64,000 bases of DNA. Source: Vagococcus luciliae (GTDB lineage Bacteria > Bacillota > Bacilli > Lactobacillales > Vagococcaceae). The position numbers were made by a program, and so were the translations under genes. The stretch is from contig NZ_CP102451.1 of assembly GCF_024637875.1 (NCBI RefSeq), positions 1,677,001 through 1,741,000 on the forward strand, in the 5' to 3' direction. Position 1 is the first letter of the stretch. Each line of letters starts with the position of its first letter. The notes beneath the pieces are model-generated. The model did not search any database and had not been told where the DNA came from. It saw only the letters and a list, made by a program, of their open reading frames with translations. Below, piece after piece: positions 1-9,062 of the stretch.

Positions 1-205
1 CAATTCCGGTCCCTTGGTTATCTAAACTAAACTGCTTAAGATTTTGTAAACCTCCAAATTGTTTCTTTGATGAAACAACTTGAGCTTGCTTTGGACTAAT
101 TAATGAATTAGAATTACTTGTTTCCTGTGCCCAAACACGTTCACTTCCTATTGTCAGACTGCATAAAGCAACTAAAACATAACCCATCCATCCTTTTTTT
201 TTCAA
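1..205 (-). CDS. Giant WxL-type surface protein, N-terminal part (cut by window edge)
   Basis: The minus strand from position 205 opens with TTG, preceded by a strong AAGGAGGAG ribosome site. It reads M-K-K-K-G-W-M-G-Y, then a hydrophobic signal-peptide stretch ending near VWAQE. The frame stays open to the window edge (68 codons). The segment FGGLQNLKQFSLDNQGTGI matches the start of the two complete giant proteins at 1313-4984 and 9415-13134 (LKQFSLDSQNTGIV in one of them), so this is a third tandem paralogue. It is inferred to be secreted and to end in a WxL domain like its relatives, but that part is outside the window. The TTG start was chosen because it has the ribosome site and reads directly into the signal peptide; no ATG with a comparable site lies in frame. 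Confidence 0.85.
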   Translation of the reverse strand, partial: MKKKGWMGYVLVALCSLTIGSERVWAQETSNSNSLISPKQAQVVSSKKQFGGLQNLKQFSLDNQGTGI

Positions 206-326
206 TTATCTCTCCTCCTTATCTTACAAATACCATTCACTCCTTTTAATTTTTAATTAATCACACAGAAAATAACATTTAAATAGCTTATTAATCAAGT
301 TCATAAACTTAAACGTTATACATGTA

Positions 327-355
327 TTGTAATACTAAATTTTAAAAAAAACAAT
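327..355 (-). promoter_or_regulatory. Promoter of the left-edge giant WxL gene
   Basis: On the minus strand TTGTTT (350-355) and TACAAT (327-332) are separated by 17 bases. The expected transcript start is about 115 nt upstream of the TTG codon at 205. The block ACAAATAATTGTTTTTT just at and upstream of the -35 recurs almost identically in front of the giant gene at 4984. Confidence 0.6.
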
Positions 356-396
356 TATTTGTAAAATAAGGATGACATAAAAGACTATTGAACCAC

Positions 397-434
397 AGAA
401 ACTCCTAAGAAAAATCTATTTCCTAGGAGTTTCT
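397..434 (-). terminator. Stem-loop after the small WxL gene
   Basis: AGAAACTCCTA and TAGGAGTTTCT form a perfect 11-bp stem directly downstream of the WxL gene that ends at 453. No clear U-tract follows on the minus strand, so it may be a processing or attenuation hairpin rather than a full intrinsic terminator. Confidence 0.5.
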
Positions 435-452
435 ATCTAATATAAACGATGT

Positions 453-1271
453 TTATTCAGCAGCGATAATTTTCCAAGTTACTTCAGCTTCATAATCACC
501 TTTAACCATGTCGGTTGCTGTTGCAGCTGGGACAGTTAACTTAACAGATTTAGCATCTGCTGCTTTGTCTGCACCTTGAGCATTATAGTCTTTACTTTGA
601 CCAAATTCCATAACAAAACGACCTTTACCTTCTTTTTTCGTTTTATCAGCTGTTACCACTGTGACAGCGGGAGCACCTCCACCTTTACCATCATTGTCAG
701 CCAATTGGAAGTTGGTTAACACGTTTGATGGTAACACTTTACTTGAAGCTGTAGCGTCATTTGTTTGTGATTGTGCGGCAATGATACCATTTGAAAAATC
801 AATGGTTGAACCTTTTAACACATTTTCACCTGAAGTGAATTGTTTTGTCAATTGAGCAGTCACTGTGTAGCCATAAGTACCCCCTGCACGAACGTCAGCC
901 CATTGTACATAAGCACCACGTGTTTTAGCGCCACTGTCAAATGACATTGGTGCTGCAAAAGCTTCCACATCGTTTGCTGATGTTTTGATTGTACCAAAGT
1001 TTAAATCTGTTGTTCTTTCAAGAGCAAGAGATCCTGTATCAGGGTTTTTGTTTTCACCTGGTGAGTCTGGATCTGGATCTGGTAATGGTTTAGTAGGATC
1101 TTCCGGGTCAACTGTTGGTTGATCTGTCCCACCGGCAGTACCTTCTTCCACTTTTACTGAACCTTTAGATGTTAATTGTCCTGCTTCAGCTGATGCCAAT
1201 AAAGGAGCGCCTAAAGTTGATACTCCTAAAATTGCCAATAAAGCTGTTGAATAAAAAGTTCTTTTTTTCAT
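453..1271 (-). CDS. Small WxL-domain surface protein (divergent motifs)
   Basis: A 272-residue secreted protein with a signal peptide (residues 1-28, ending LLASAEA), an acidic Pro/Asp-rich linker (about 45-80), and a C-terminal WxL-type domain beginning LALERTTDLNFGTI. WxL domains bind peptidoglycan non-covalently in low-GC Gram-positives. The usual proximal W-x-L is not obvious: the corresponding stretch reads YGYTVTAQLTKQF, and the distal motif is TWKI rather than W-x-L. The gene lies 41 bases downstream of the giant gene ending at 1313 and is probably co-transcribed with it. It is a close paralogue of the protein at 7406-8212; both share the GSVKVEEGTAGGTD and DPDPDSPGENKNPDTGS segments. 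Its role is inferred as a cell-surface structural or adhesin component; the ligand is unknown. Confidence 0.9.
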   Translation of the reverse strand: MKKRTFYSTALLAILGVSTLGAPLLASAEAGQLTSKGSVKVEEGTAGGTDQPTVDPEDPTKPLPDPDPDSPGENKNPDTGSLALERTTDLNFGTIKTSANDVEAFAAPMSFDSGAKTRGAYVQWADVRAGGTYGYTVTAQLTKQFTSGENVLKGSTIDFSNGIIAAQSQTNDATASSKVLPSNVLTNFQLADNDGKGGGAPAVTVVTADKTKKEGKGRFVMEFGQSKDYNAQGADKAADAKSVKLTVPAATATDMVKGDYEAEVTWKIIAAE

Positions 1272-1312
1272 GATAAATTCCTCCTAATAAGTTTATTATA
1301 TAAATAATTATT

Positions 1313-4300
1313 CTACGGTTGACCTTCCATAATTTTCCAAGTAATCTCTCCGATGTAGCTTCCAGTGTAAATATCACCTGAATCACTTAATTGTAATTTA
1401 ATACCATCAGATTGTTTGGTATCTCCCCAACTATTACTGATATCAAACGAACCAGCTTTCCCGCTAGTATCGCTATAAATTAGTTGACTAGCATCAGATA
1501 ATACCAATTCTTTTCCGTTAGAAACATAACGTAGCACATCTGTTAACTGTTTACCATCTGTCGTTTGTAAAGGTGTCGTAACAGCGGCTGAAATACTCCA
1601 CCCATTTTTAGCATCTGCTCTTGTATCTCTTACAACTAAATTTTTATCATATTCAGGTTTTTCAACCCGATTAATAAGAGCGGTGTATTTTACCGTACCG
1701 AAATCTAATTCAGTCGGAACAGATTCAAATCCTACAGTTCCCTTCACTCCGTAATTAATCGTCATGGCAGTATCTGTTACATTAAAATTACTTTCCTTAT
1801 CAGGACGACTAACTAAGAAATAACCATCTGACTCGAGTGTATCTATCTGTTTTACTACTCCGCTATCTTTTGTCAAATCTACAGTGTCGCCAACTTTTGC
1901 GTTAATAGTTGTCGTGTAGGTATCTAATACCTTATTTGCTTCATTAACAAAATGAATAGTCAAAACAGAATCAATTTCTGTAATACTTACTTCTATACTC
2001 GCGGTAATATCACTAGACATACCAGCATCTTGCGCTGAAACTTTTAGATTTACAGTGTAAGGAGTCGTCTTAATAGTACTTAAGTCGAGTAATCCTCCTA
2101 AATCAGAAACAGTAATAAATTTTGTTAAATCCGTTTTAACACCATTTTCTACTTTAAATGAGTCTAAATTAGCATGGGTTAAAATATATTGTTTTAACTG
2201 ATCTTCAGACATATTTCTTAACTCTTTATAAGTGATAGAAAGGTTATCTCCTGTCAACTGAGTACTAGATTTCGTAATTGTTAAAGTAGAGGTAATAGTC
2301 GTTGTATTTCCTGCCTCATCAGCAACATCAACTTTAACTGTATGATCACCTAGTTGAGTCATATAACCATCTATTGTACTTTGTGGTGTCTCCTGATTAA
2401 ATGAATAAGTATAATTTTTATTGTTTGGATTGGTATCAGCAACATTTTTGACCAACACTTGTGGTGATGGTGTAGCTGAATTAAGTGAGGCATAGTATTG
2501 TATACTATCAGCCGTTGGAGCTGTTTTATCTTGTACAGTATTGATTGTATCATCATCTTTACCATCTAGATAAGCATATGCTTTTACCTTTTCTCCTGCT
2601 TGAAGTGTCACACTATCTGGCAGAGTAAATTCATATTTACCAGAGCTATCTGCTTTTACATGGAATTTATGAATTTTATCATTTTCATCCGGTGAATTAT
2701 AAGATGGTGTCGTAATATAACTATCTTTACTTGAATCATTTTCATCTACGACCTTATAAAACGCCACATACGCATTATTATTTACTGTCCCAGTAAATTT
2801 TTGTCCACTTGTTAAGTTTTTATTATCACTAATTGCATCAAAACTTACTTGAACATCTGGTATATAATCAAAGACAACACGTGAAAAATTCTCTGTTTTA
2901 TATTTAGACTTAAAATCATTACTCACACTATTTGTTAAACTGTTAGCTGTAATACTTCCAGTGGTTGTATTACGATAAGGAATGACCATACCATACATTG
3001 GACGCCAATTATATGTTGGATCACTCTTTGATGCATCAGCTTTTGTCCATGCAGACACTTCTTGAATACTAGCATTAAACTTACCTGAATCCATACTGAT
3101 GAGTGACGCATTTGTATTTCCTCTAGCATCTAAATCAACACGACGAACATTAGCAAATGAAAAATTAGCCCCACTAGCAAATTGAAGCATATTCCGAGTA
3201 CCTGTTCCATTATTAATTCGTGAAGTGAAAATACCACGTTCATCAATTAAAAAAGTTGAGCCATTACCACCATAAATCATTTGATCTGTAGACGTTGTTT
3301 CACCGTCCGATACAAACGTTGCGCTTCCTTCATCTGACACTTTAAAGTTAGATTGTGAAGACAAATTTAAAATACGACCTCTACCTCCAGTCTTGTTAAT
3401 AGACAATGCGCCACTTTTTTCAACATTAATTAGAGAACTTGTCCCCATCGAAATGACTGGCGAACCAGTGGTCATATTTTTAGCATTAACTATCATAGAG
3501 GCATTTTCTCCAACATTAATTTGAGAATTATCCTGAAGCATGAATGCAGCACGACTACTATTATTTGCTATTGGGCCTCCAATATTAACATTAAATTGAC
3601 TTTTATCTGCTAGATTAATACTAGTAATCCATGAACTTGGAACACTGTTGTTGTATCCTAATCTAACTGGTACACGTGTGGTTCCATCAGCTGTTTCAGC
3701 AGTTAACTTAGCCCCTTCACCAATATCAATCCGTCCATTCCGTTGAATACTAATAACAGATGGAATACTTCCACCAGATGTTTGCCAACTATTTGTTTCG
3801 CCATCATTTCCTAATGTCCTAAGAACAACATTCGCATTTTTTCCAACAGTTAAGGAAGGCTGAATAGTTGAAACAGTATCCCAATTAGAGTACCAACTCC
3901 CTAAAATAACGGCATCTCCTTGCTCTGTTTCGATCAAAGTATCTGTGTTATCTGAGAAAGATAAGGTATGAGACTCTAATCCAGATTGACGAGTATCCGC
4001 CATAGAGCGGTTTTTTCCATCGTATGATATATAAGAAGAGTCTTTAGAGCGGATATTATTTTTCCCTTCAAATTTTATAACAGCTTGAAAAGAGGCAGTT
4101 ATCTGTGAACCAGTGTAATTAACATTACGATACGTAATACTTGATCCATACGCATTTCTATCCCACATGGTCACAGGACCAAAATAATGTCCACCGTATA
4201 AATCAACATTATCCACAATAGGTTTATGTACAATGGATGTATTAGTTCCCCATTTATAAGAATAACCTATAAAATCTAAAGAATACCCATTTCCTAATAA

Positions 4301-4984
4301 CACATAATCTTTTCTGCGATCATTTAAAGAGCGATCTGCTCTAACAGTACTCGTATTGGTCATATTATTTTGTACATCGATAATGGTTGTATCATTAGAC
4401 ATTAATGCTGCATCTAATTGTGACCATGTACTAACTTTTGCTACTTTACCAGTATAAATAACAACAGTAGTTGTTAAGTCCTTTCCTATACCAGAATATT
4501 CTGAGGGAACAGTCAAGGTTACTTTGTGTTCAGCTAAATCAGTTGAAGTGGTCGATAATAAATCACCTAAATCGCCTACTACAATGTTATCTGATACATC
4601 TCCTAATAAACCAGTTGCAGTCGCACCACTCTCATATAAAATCATTGATTTGGCCGCATTAATATCACCATTTAATGCTTTAATGTCATCTGGACTTTTC
4701 CCAAAATTGTAAGCAACAATCCCTGTGTTTTGACTATCCAGACTAAACTGCTTTAAATTGGGCAAATTACCAAACGCTTTTTTGGTACTCACAGCACGTA
4801 ATTTATTCATCTTACTAAAATCAGTTGTATCTGTTGTCTCACCACTATCAGTTTCCTCTATACTTGATGATGTGGTTAAAGTCGTAGAGTTCGTTTTTTC
4901 TGCAGCATAGACCATATTAGATAAAAAAACTAACAATAAAACACTTAGAAAAGTAAAAAAATAAATCAAATATTTTTTTTTCAC
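1313..4984 (-). CDS. Giant WxL surface protein with pectate-lyase-like adhesive region
   Basis: A 1223-residue secreted protein. The signal peptide ends near MVYAAE. Around residues 180-240 the segment VSTWSQLDAALMSNDTTIID followed by LLGNGYSLDF resembles the pectate-lyase-like adhesive domain, and the Asn/Ser-rich stretch to about residue 700 looks like a right-handed beta-helix. Ig-like or linker modules follow, then a MucBP-like segment (ITFVN type, here LTIHFVNEANKVLDTY), and a C-terminal WxL-type domain starting LDFGTVKY with WSI and the terminal TWKIMEGQP. It has no LPXTG motif, so attachment is inferred through the WxL domain. The start is GTG at 4984, supported by AGGGGGGATAAAA immediately upstream; there is no in-frame ATG upstream. 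It heads a two-gene unit with the small WxL gene at 453-1271 and is a paralogue of the protein at 9415-13134. Confidence 0.92.
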   Translation of the reverse strand: MKKKYLIYFFTFLSVLLLVFLSNMVYAAEKTNSTTLTTSSSIEETDSGETTDTTDFSKMNKLRAVSTKKAFGNLPNLKQFSLDSQNTGIVAYNFGKSPDDIKALNGDINAAKSMILYESGATATGLLGDVSDNIVVGDLGDLLSTTSTDLAEHKVTLTVPSEYSGIGKDLTTTVVIYTGKVAKVSTWSQLDAALMSNDTTIIDVQNNMTNTSTVRADRSLNDRRKDYVLLGNGYSLDFIGYSYKWGTNTSIVHKPIVDNVDLYGGHYFGPVTMWDRNAYGSSITYRNVNYTGSQITASFQAVIKFEGKNNIRSKDSSYISYDGKNRSMADTRQSGLESHTLSFSDNTDTLIETEQGDAVILGSWYSNWDTVSTIQPSLTVGKNANVVLRTLGNDGETNSWQTSGGSIPSVISIQRNGRIDIGEGAKLTAETADGTTRVPVRLGYNNSVPSSWITSINLADKSQFNVNIGGPIANNSSRAAFMLQDNSQINVGENASMIVNAKNMTTGSPVISMGTSSLINVEKSGALSINKTGGRGRILNLSSQSNFKVSDEGSATFVSDGETTSTDQMIYGGNGSTFLIDERGIFTSRINNGTGTRNMLQFASGANFSFANVRRVDLDARGNTNASLISMDSGKFNASIQEVSAWTKADASKSDPTYNWRPMYGMVIPYRNTTTGSITANSLTNSVSNDFKSKYKTENFSRVVFDYIPDVQVSFDAISDNKNLTSGQKFTGTVNNNAYVAFYKVVDENDSSKDSYITTPSYNSPDENDKIHKFHVKADSSGKYEFTLPDSVTLQAGEKVKAYAYLDGKDDDTINTVQDKTAPTADSIQYYASLNSATPSPQVLVKNVADTNPNNKNYTYSFNQETPQSTIDGYMTQLGDHTVKVDVADEAGNTTTITSTLTITKSSTQLTGDNLSITYKELRNMSEDQLKQYILTHANLDSFKVENGVKTDLTKFITVSDLGGLLDLSTIKTTPYTVNLKVSAQDAGMSSDITASIEVSITEIDSVLTIHFVNEANKVLDTYTTTINAKVGDTVDLTKDSGVVKQIDTLESDGYFLVSRPDKESNFNVTDTAMTINYGVKGTVGFESVPTELDFGTVKYTALINRVEKPEYDKNLVVRDTRADAKNGWSISAAVTTPLQTTDGKQLTDVLRYVSNGKELVLSDASQLIYSDTSGKAGSFDISNSWGDTKQSDGIKLQLSDSGDIYTGSYIGEITWKIMEGQP

Positions 4985-5435
4985 TTTTATCCCCCCTGAA
5001 TCTCAAAATAATAAACAACTATCACCTTCTTTCATTAGAATTGAGTAATATATCGCAATATAAAACTCAAAAAATGCTATTAATATCAAAAAATAACCAG
5101 CCTTTTTTTATTATAAATAATATATGAAAAAAAAACAATTATTTTGTAAAAAAATTATGAACAAATATATATAACCTATATTTAAAAAACAAAATCGTAG
5201 GTAAAGTTCCTTTTTTATTATTTAAATGTAAATTTAAGGTAAATTACTATAAATAAGATTATTATTGCTTATTAAAAAACATTTAAATAATATTTAGTTA
5301 TTTTACGATAAAATTAAAGAATAAATTATATCATAACGAACACCTTACTAACAATAAATACTAATCTATAATTAAAATAACCTTTTCACGACATAATACA
5401 GTATAAATAGTTAAACATAACACATGTCAACATTA
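4985..5435. other. AT-rich intergenic region upstream of the giant WxL gene
   Basis: About 450 bases with very high A+T. It holds the promoter described separately and an untranslated leader of about 120 nt ahead of the GTG start. A second TTGTTT-N17-TATATT match lies at 5164-5192. No open reading frame with a ribosome site was seen on either strand. Confidence 0.6.
5110..5138 (-). promoter_or_regulatory. Promoter of the giant WxL gene at 1313-4984
   Basis: Minus-strand TTGTTT (5133-5138), a 17-base spacer and a perfect TATAAT (5110-5115). The leader to the GTG start is about 118 nt. The context ACAAAATAATTGTTTTTTTT around the -35 is shared with the promoter at 327-355. Confidence 0.65.
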
Positions 5436-5505
5436 GAAAGTAAAATAAAAAAGTGTGAGCAAACAGTATTAGTATTGTTTGCTCACACTTTTTTATTTTA
5501 CTTTC
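5436..5505 (-). terminator. Very long perfect-stem terminator
   Basis: Two arms of 30 bases (5436-5465 and 5476-5505) are perfectly complementary, enclosing a 10-base loop. The arm GTGTGAGCAAACA pairs with TGTTTGCTCACAC, flanked by A/T tracts that supply the U-run. The stem includes the TAA stop (5498-5500) and the last codons of the upstream gene. It closes the DUF916/224-residue-protein unit ahead of the next giant gene. Confidence 0.85.
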
Positions 5506-6172
5506 CTTTTATCAAAACAGATTTATCAACTTTATAATACCTAAAGACGTCTCCTTCATAGTCTTTAGCACTTTGAATATCTTTTAAAAACCCATTAACC
5601 AACTCACTGTTACCATAAAAGTTTTTTGTTTGGGTACTAGCGTTCATCCCCAACTGTTTAACTGAATTGTAATAACGATTTAAAACAAGTTGACCATCTA
5701 CTGAATTTAATTTGTTTGCTTTTTTTGTACCATAGCTTGCCATTGAGGTGGATAATTGACGAATATTTTGTTCTAATTTTGTTTGATCATCCTTTTTATC
5801 TCGTAGTAATTTTAGCTGATCTTCAAAATCACGTATTAAATAATAAGAATTCACAATCGATTCAGAATCTTCTTTAGATAGATTCATTGCTTGATAGTAC
5901 CTAGCATATGCTGTCCCACTAAATAAAGTAATAGAGAGAATTAAAGACACTATAAATAACGTTAGAACAGAACGTTTTTTTCTATCTAGTACAATTTTTT
6001 GGCGTTTTTTATTTCGTTTGGCTTTTTTTCCTTTGGATTTGGTATTAGATAAAACTTTTAATTGCTTTTTGACAGAAATAAAGCGAAACAGAAAATAAAA
6101 GACACCAATCACAGTCAAACATCCTATTGATAATACAATTATATATATTAATTCTGTGTCTATATTTGGCAT
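5498..6172 (-). CDS. Unknown two-span membrane protein of the WxL locus
   Basis: A 224-residue protein with a hydrophobic segment at about residues 8-30, a strongly basic Lys/Arg-rich stretch (about 35-68), a second hydrophobic segment (about 68-90), and a hydrophilic, helix-prone C-terminal half (residues 95-224). It starts 19 bases after the DUF916 gene and is probably co-transcribed with it. I do not recognise a family. The arrangement suggests a membrane-anchored protein with an external C-terminal domain that may accompany WxL assembly, but this is inference from position only. Confidence 0.75.
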   Translation of the reverse strand: MPNIDTELIYIIVLSIGCLTVIGVFYFLFRFISVKKQLKVLSNTKSKGKKAKRNKKRQKIVLDRKKRSVLTLFIVSLILSITLFSGTAYARYYQAMNLSKEDSESIVNSYYLIRDFEDQLKLLRDKKDDQTKLEQNIRQLSTSMASYGTKKANKLNSVDGQLVLNRYYNSVKQLGMNASTQTKNFYGNSELVNGFLKDIQSAKDYEGDVFRYYKVDKSVLIKGK

Positions 6173-6191
6173 ATCTTTATTCCCCTATAAC

Positions 6192-7295
6192 TCATCTATT
6201 TTTCTTACGATTTTTATTTTTACTTTTACCTTTTTTCTTTTTTGATTTTTCTTCGTCTTTTTTATTTTTACGACGAACCAATAAAACAATGATAATAATA
6301 ATCAACAATAAGATTCCAACAATTAAAAGAATTAACTTCCAATTAAAGCCCTTTTCCTGTACCAATCCCACATCTCGATTATTAAATTCATCTGCTTCTT
6401 TACTGGTTATTTCAAATTCCTGTTTCCAATGCCATTTTTGGTTTCGTTCATCAGATGTAACTAAAATATCCGCAACATATTGACCTGGCACCATTGCTTC
6501 ACCATTCATACTAACTGGGTAATTAATCAATGAATTAGGAGCCATGCGCATAGCTGTTTGTTTTTTTTCATAAAGAGCTGTTTCGCTGCCTTTTTTCATA
6601 ATTTTAACTTCGGTTGTCATATCATTGACATATGACGGCATAATATTTGAAAAATTAACAAAAATAGCATTTCGATAATTACTTTGACCAGCTGCTACTT
6701 TGTTTAATTTTAATTCAGGTGGCACATCTTTTGTGTCTTCTTGTAAAACAACCCCGATAACATAGGCATACTTATTGATAATTCTGGTCCCACCTTGTTC
6801 AGAGGCTGTCCCTTTTTGATTCTCTTTTTGCAACTCAATCCCACCAGCAATAACCCCTTCATAGGCTTCTTTTGGCATGGTAATGGTATAAGACACGTCT
6901 TTGGTTTCGCCTGCTGCTAATTCAACTTTATCTGGACCTTTCATCACATCTTTCAAATCATATTTTAACGATTTATCTTTTTCTAAAGTCGATTTTCCGT
7001 ATTCAATCACGCCATTTTGGTTTGTTTTTGCACTGTTTATATCAGCCGAAACCACAATTTTTTCTTTACCCGGATTATTAAAAGTGATGGATACATCTTG
7101 TTTTTGTCCTGGTTTAAGCATTAATTTAAAATAACCTAAACTTTTATCTTCTTGGCTATCCGGATAATTGACTTTGTAATTAAATCCAGTGGTTGCCTCT
7201 TGATCATCTGCCGCAAAGCTTGTCATAGATAAGCTAAGTAACATTATTCCAATTAACAACAGTGACCTGTAACATACTCGTAATTTTCCCCTCAT
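6192..7295 (-). CDS. DUF916/DUF3324 WxL-interacting anchor protein
   Basis: A protein of 367 residues with a signal peptide ending SFAADD, a DUF916-type N-terminal domain (GFNYKVNYPDSQ, then YFKLMLKPGQKQDVSITFNN), a DUF3324-type central domain, a C-terminal membrane span (about 330-350) and a Lys-rich cytoplasmic tail. In the family, DUF916 is reported to bind peptidoglycan and DUF3324 to bind WxL domains, tethering WxL proteins to the wall. The frame extends five codons further upstream to 7310. I place the start at the internal ATG (7295), which has a GGGG element nine bases upstream and gives a compact signal peptide; the longer start cannot be excluded. It lies between the WxL gene at 7406 and the unknown membrane protein. 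Confidence 0.9.
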   Translation of the reverse strand: MRGKLRVCYRSLLLIGIMLLSLSMTSFAADDQEATTGFNYKVNYPDSQEDKSLGYFKLMLKPGQKQDVSITFNNPGKEKIVVSADINSAKTNQNGVIEYGKSTLEKDKSLKYDLKDVMKGPDKVELAAGETKDVSYTITMPKEAYEGVIAGGIELQKENQKGTASEQGGTRIINKYAYVIGVVLQEDTKDVPPELKLNKVAAGQSNYRNAIFVNFSNIMPSYVNDMTTEVKIMKKGSETALYEKKQTAMRMAPNSLINYPVSMNGEAMVPGQYVADILVTSDERNQKWHWKQEFEITSKEADEFNNRDVGLVQEKGFNWKLILLIVGILLLIIIIIVLLVRRKNKKDEEKSKKKKGKSKNKNRKKNR

Positions 7296-7343
7296 ATTCA
7301 AACCCCGCATAACTATTTTTATTTACATCCATAAACACATAAA

Positions 7344-7373
7344 GTCAAAGCCAGTTTTGAAGCTGACTTTGAC
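7344..7373 (-). terminator. Terminator after the WxL gene at 7406-8212
   Basis: GTCAAAGTCAG and CTGGCTTTGAC form an 11-bp stem with one G-U pair on the minus strand, followed by TTTATGTGTTT. It separates the upstream four-gene unit from the DUF916 gene. Confidence 0.7.
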
Positions 7374-7405
7374 AGAATTCAATTGTATCTTAATTATAAC
7401 ACAAA

Positions 7406-8212
7406 TTATTCAGCAGCTACAATTGACCATTTTACTTCTGCTTCATAGTCACCTTTAACCATGTCAGTTGCTGTTGCAGCAGGAACAGTTAATTTAACAG
7501 ATTTGTCATCTGTTGAAGGAGTACCTGTCTTAGAATCAGCACTTTGACCAAATTCCATAGTAAGACGACCTTTACCTTCTTTAGCTGTTTTATCAGCTGT
7601 TACAACAGTGACAGCAGGACCTTCTGCTCCATCTGTATCAGTTAATGTGAAAGCATTTTTAACGTTACCAGGTACTGCTTGACTCATAGCTGTGCTATCA
7701 TTTGTTTGGGCTTGTGCTGCTACCATACCATTTGAAAAGTCAAGTGTTGCTCCTTTTAATACATTAGCACCTGATGTGAATTGTTTTGTTAATTGAGCTT
7801 GCACTGTGTATCCGTAAGTACCACCGGCACGAACGTCAGCCCATTGTACATAAGCACCACGAGTTTTAGCTTTGTCATTAAATGTTACTGGTGCAGCAAA
7901 AGCTTCTACATCGTTTGCTGATGTTTTGATTGTTCCAAAGTTTAAGTCTGTAGTTCTTTCAAGAACAAGAGATCCTGTATCAGGGTTTTTGTTTTCACCT
8001 GGTGAGTCTGGATCTGGATCTGGTAAAGTTTCACCAGGATTTTCTGGATCGACTGTTGGTGTATCAGTACCACCGGCAGTACCTTCTTCAACTTTTACTG
8101 AACCTTTAGATGTTAAAGATCCTGCTTCAGCTGATGCCAATAAAGGAGCGCCTAAAGTTGATACGCCTAAAACTGCTAATAGAGCTGTTGAATAAATTTT
8201 TCTTGCTTTCAT
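7406..8212 (-). CDS. Small WxL-domain surface protein (divergent motifs)
   Basis: A 268-residue secreted protein with a signal peptide ending LLASAEA, an acidic Pro/Asp-rich linker and a WxL-type C-terminal domain starting LVLERTTDLNFGTI and ending VKWSIVAAE. It is clearly a duplicate of the protein at 453-1271 (shared linker and domain, differences mainly in residues 155-235). The proximal motif is YGYTVQAQLTKQF rather than W-x-L. The ribosome site TAGGAGGAG precedes the ATG. It is the last gene of the unit headed by the giant gene at 13134 and is followed by a terminator at 7344-7373. Expected to be a wall-associated surface protein; ligand unknown. Confidence 0.9.
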   Translation of the reverse strand: MKARKIYSTALLAVLGVSTLGAPLLASAEAGSLTSKGSVKVEEGTAGGTDTPTVDPENPGETLPDPDPDSPGENKNPDTGSLVLERTTDLNFGTIKTSANDVEAFAAPVTFNDKAKTRGAYVQWADVRAGGTYGYTVQAQLTKQFTSGANVLKGATLDFSNGMVAAQAQTNDSTAMSQAVPGNVKNAFTLTDTDGAEGPAVTVVTADKTAKEGKGRLTMEFGQSADSKTGTPSTDDKSVKLTVPAATATDMVKGDYEAEVKWSIVAAE

Positions 8213-8246
8213 TATATTTCTCCTCCTAAAAATTTATATATATATG

Positions 8247-9062
8247 TTAAGGCAATTTACCTAACACCCATGTTAATTCTGTTTCATAAGAAACAGGTTG
8301 AATCGTCACAGAATCAGGAACTGTCAATGTCACTGCTGAATTTTTAATAATTGGCTTTTTGTTTTTTTCATCTACCAATTGATTTTTTTTGTCATCAACA
8401 GCAGGTGACAGAGTAGCTGTCTGATTGTTGTGATTTTGCTCAGAAGCACCAAATGATATAAACCATGTTCCGCGTGCTTCTTTAGGCTTGGCTGATGCGA
8501 CTTCATAAGAAACGCCCATCTCATTGATCGCGATGGTCTCTCTTGTCACAGTTGGGGGGCGACTCTCACTTAAAGAGTTTGCCCATCCTTTGTCCAAAGA
8601 AAGAACGGCTCCTTTTAACTCATCAGCCAAGCGTGGATCTTTTGTGACACTAGTAAATTGGTGGTCTTGTCTAATTTGAAGCGACCAACCTACTTCTGTG
8701 TCTTGTTGATTTGTAACCTGAATATAATTAGCTCTAGCAGGTGTATCACCAACATATTGTTGTGCTAATGCAGCATATTTTCTATTTGTTTCAGTGATTT
8801 TATTTGCACCAAAATTGATTGGTGAAACAAAATCAATTCTCAAATCTCCAGTTGTTGAATAATCTGTATCTGGGTCAACTGGGTTGCTAGGATTTTCAGG
8901 GTCGAGTGGCTCAGTTTTATCTGTTGTCTCCACTTTGAGACTTCCTTTATTTCCTAATTCATCATTCTGAGCCAGTACGCTATTACTACCAGCAACTAAA
9001 AACATTAATGCTGTACAAGTAATCATTCCTCCAAAAAGTGATGTCATTCCACTAATTTTCAT
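8247..9062 (-). CDS. Canonical WxL-domain surface protein
   Basis: A 271-residue secreted protein with a signal peptide (MKISGMTSLF to SVLAQNDE) and a WxL domain carrying both classic motifs, VGWSLQIRQDHQF in the middle and LTWVLGKLP at the C-terminus. This makes it the only textbook WxL protein of the locus. The frame is open to 9107, but the ATG at 9062 is preferred because GAAAGGA lies eight bases upstream. Its start overlaps the end of the LPXTG gene by 11 bases, which suggests translational coupling. In lactobacilli the equivalent csc clusters combine WxL proteins, a DUF916 protein and a small LPXTG protein, the same set as here. Confidence 0.92.
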   Translation of the reverse strand: MKISGMTSLFGGMITCTALMFLVAGSNSVLAQNDELGNKGSLKVETTDKTEPLDPENPSNPVDPDTDYSTTGDLRIDFVSPINFGANKITETNRKYAALAQQYVGDTPARANYIQVTNQQDTEVGWSLQIRQDHQFTSVTKDPRLADELKGAVLSLDKGWANSLSESRPPTVTRETIAINEMGVSYEVASAKPKEARGTWFISFGASEQNHNNQTATLSPAVDDKKNQLVDEKNKKPIIKNSAVTLTVPDSVTIQPVSYETELTWVLGKLP

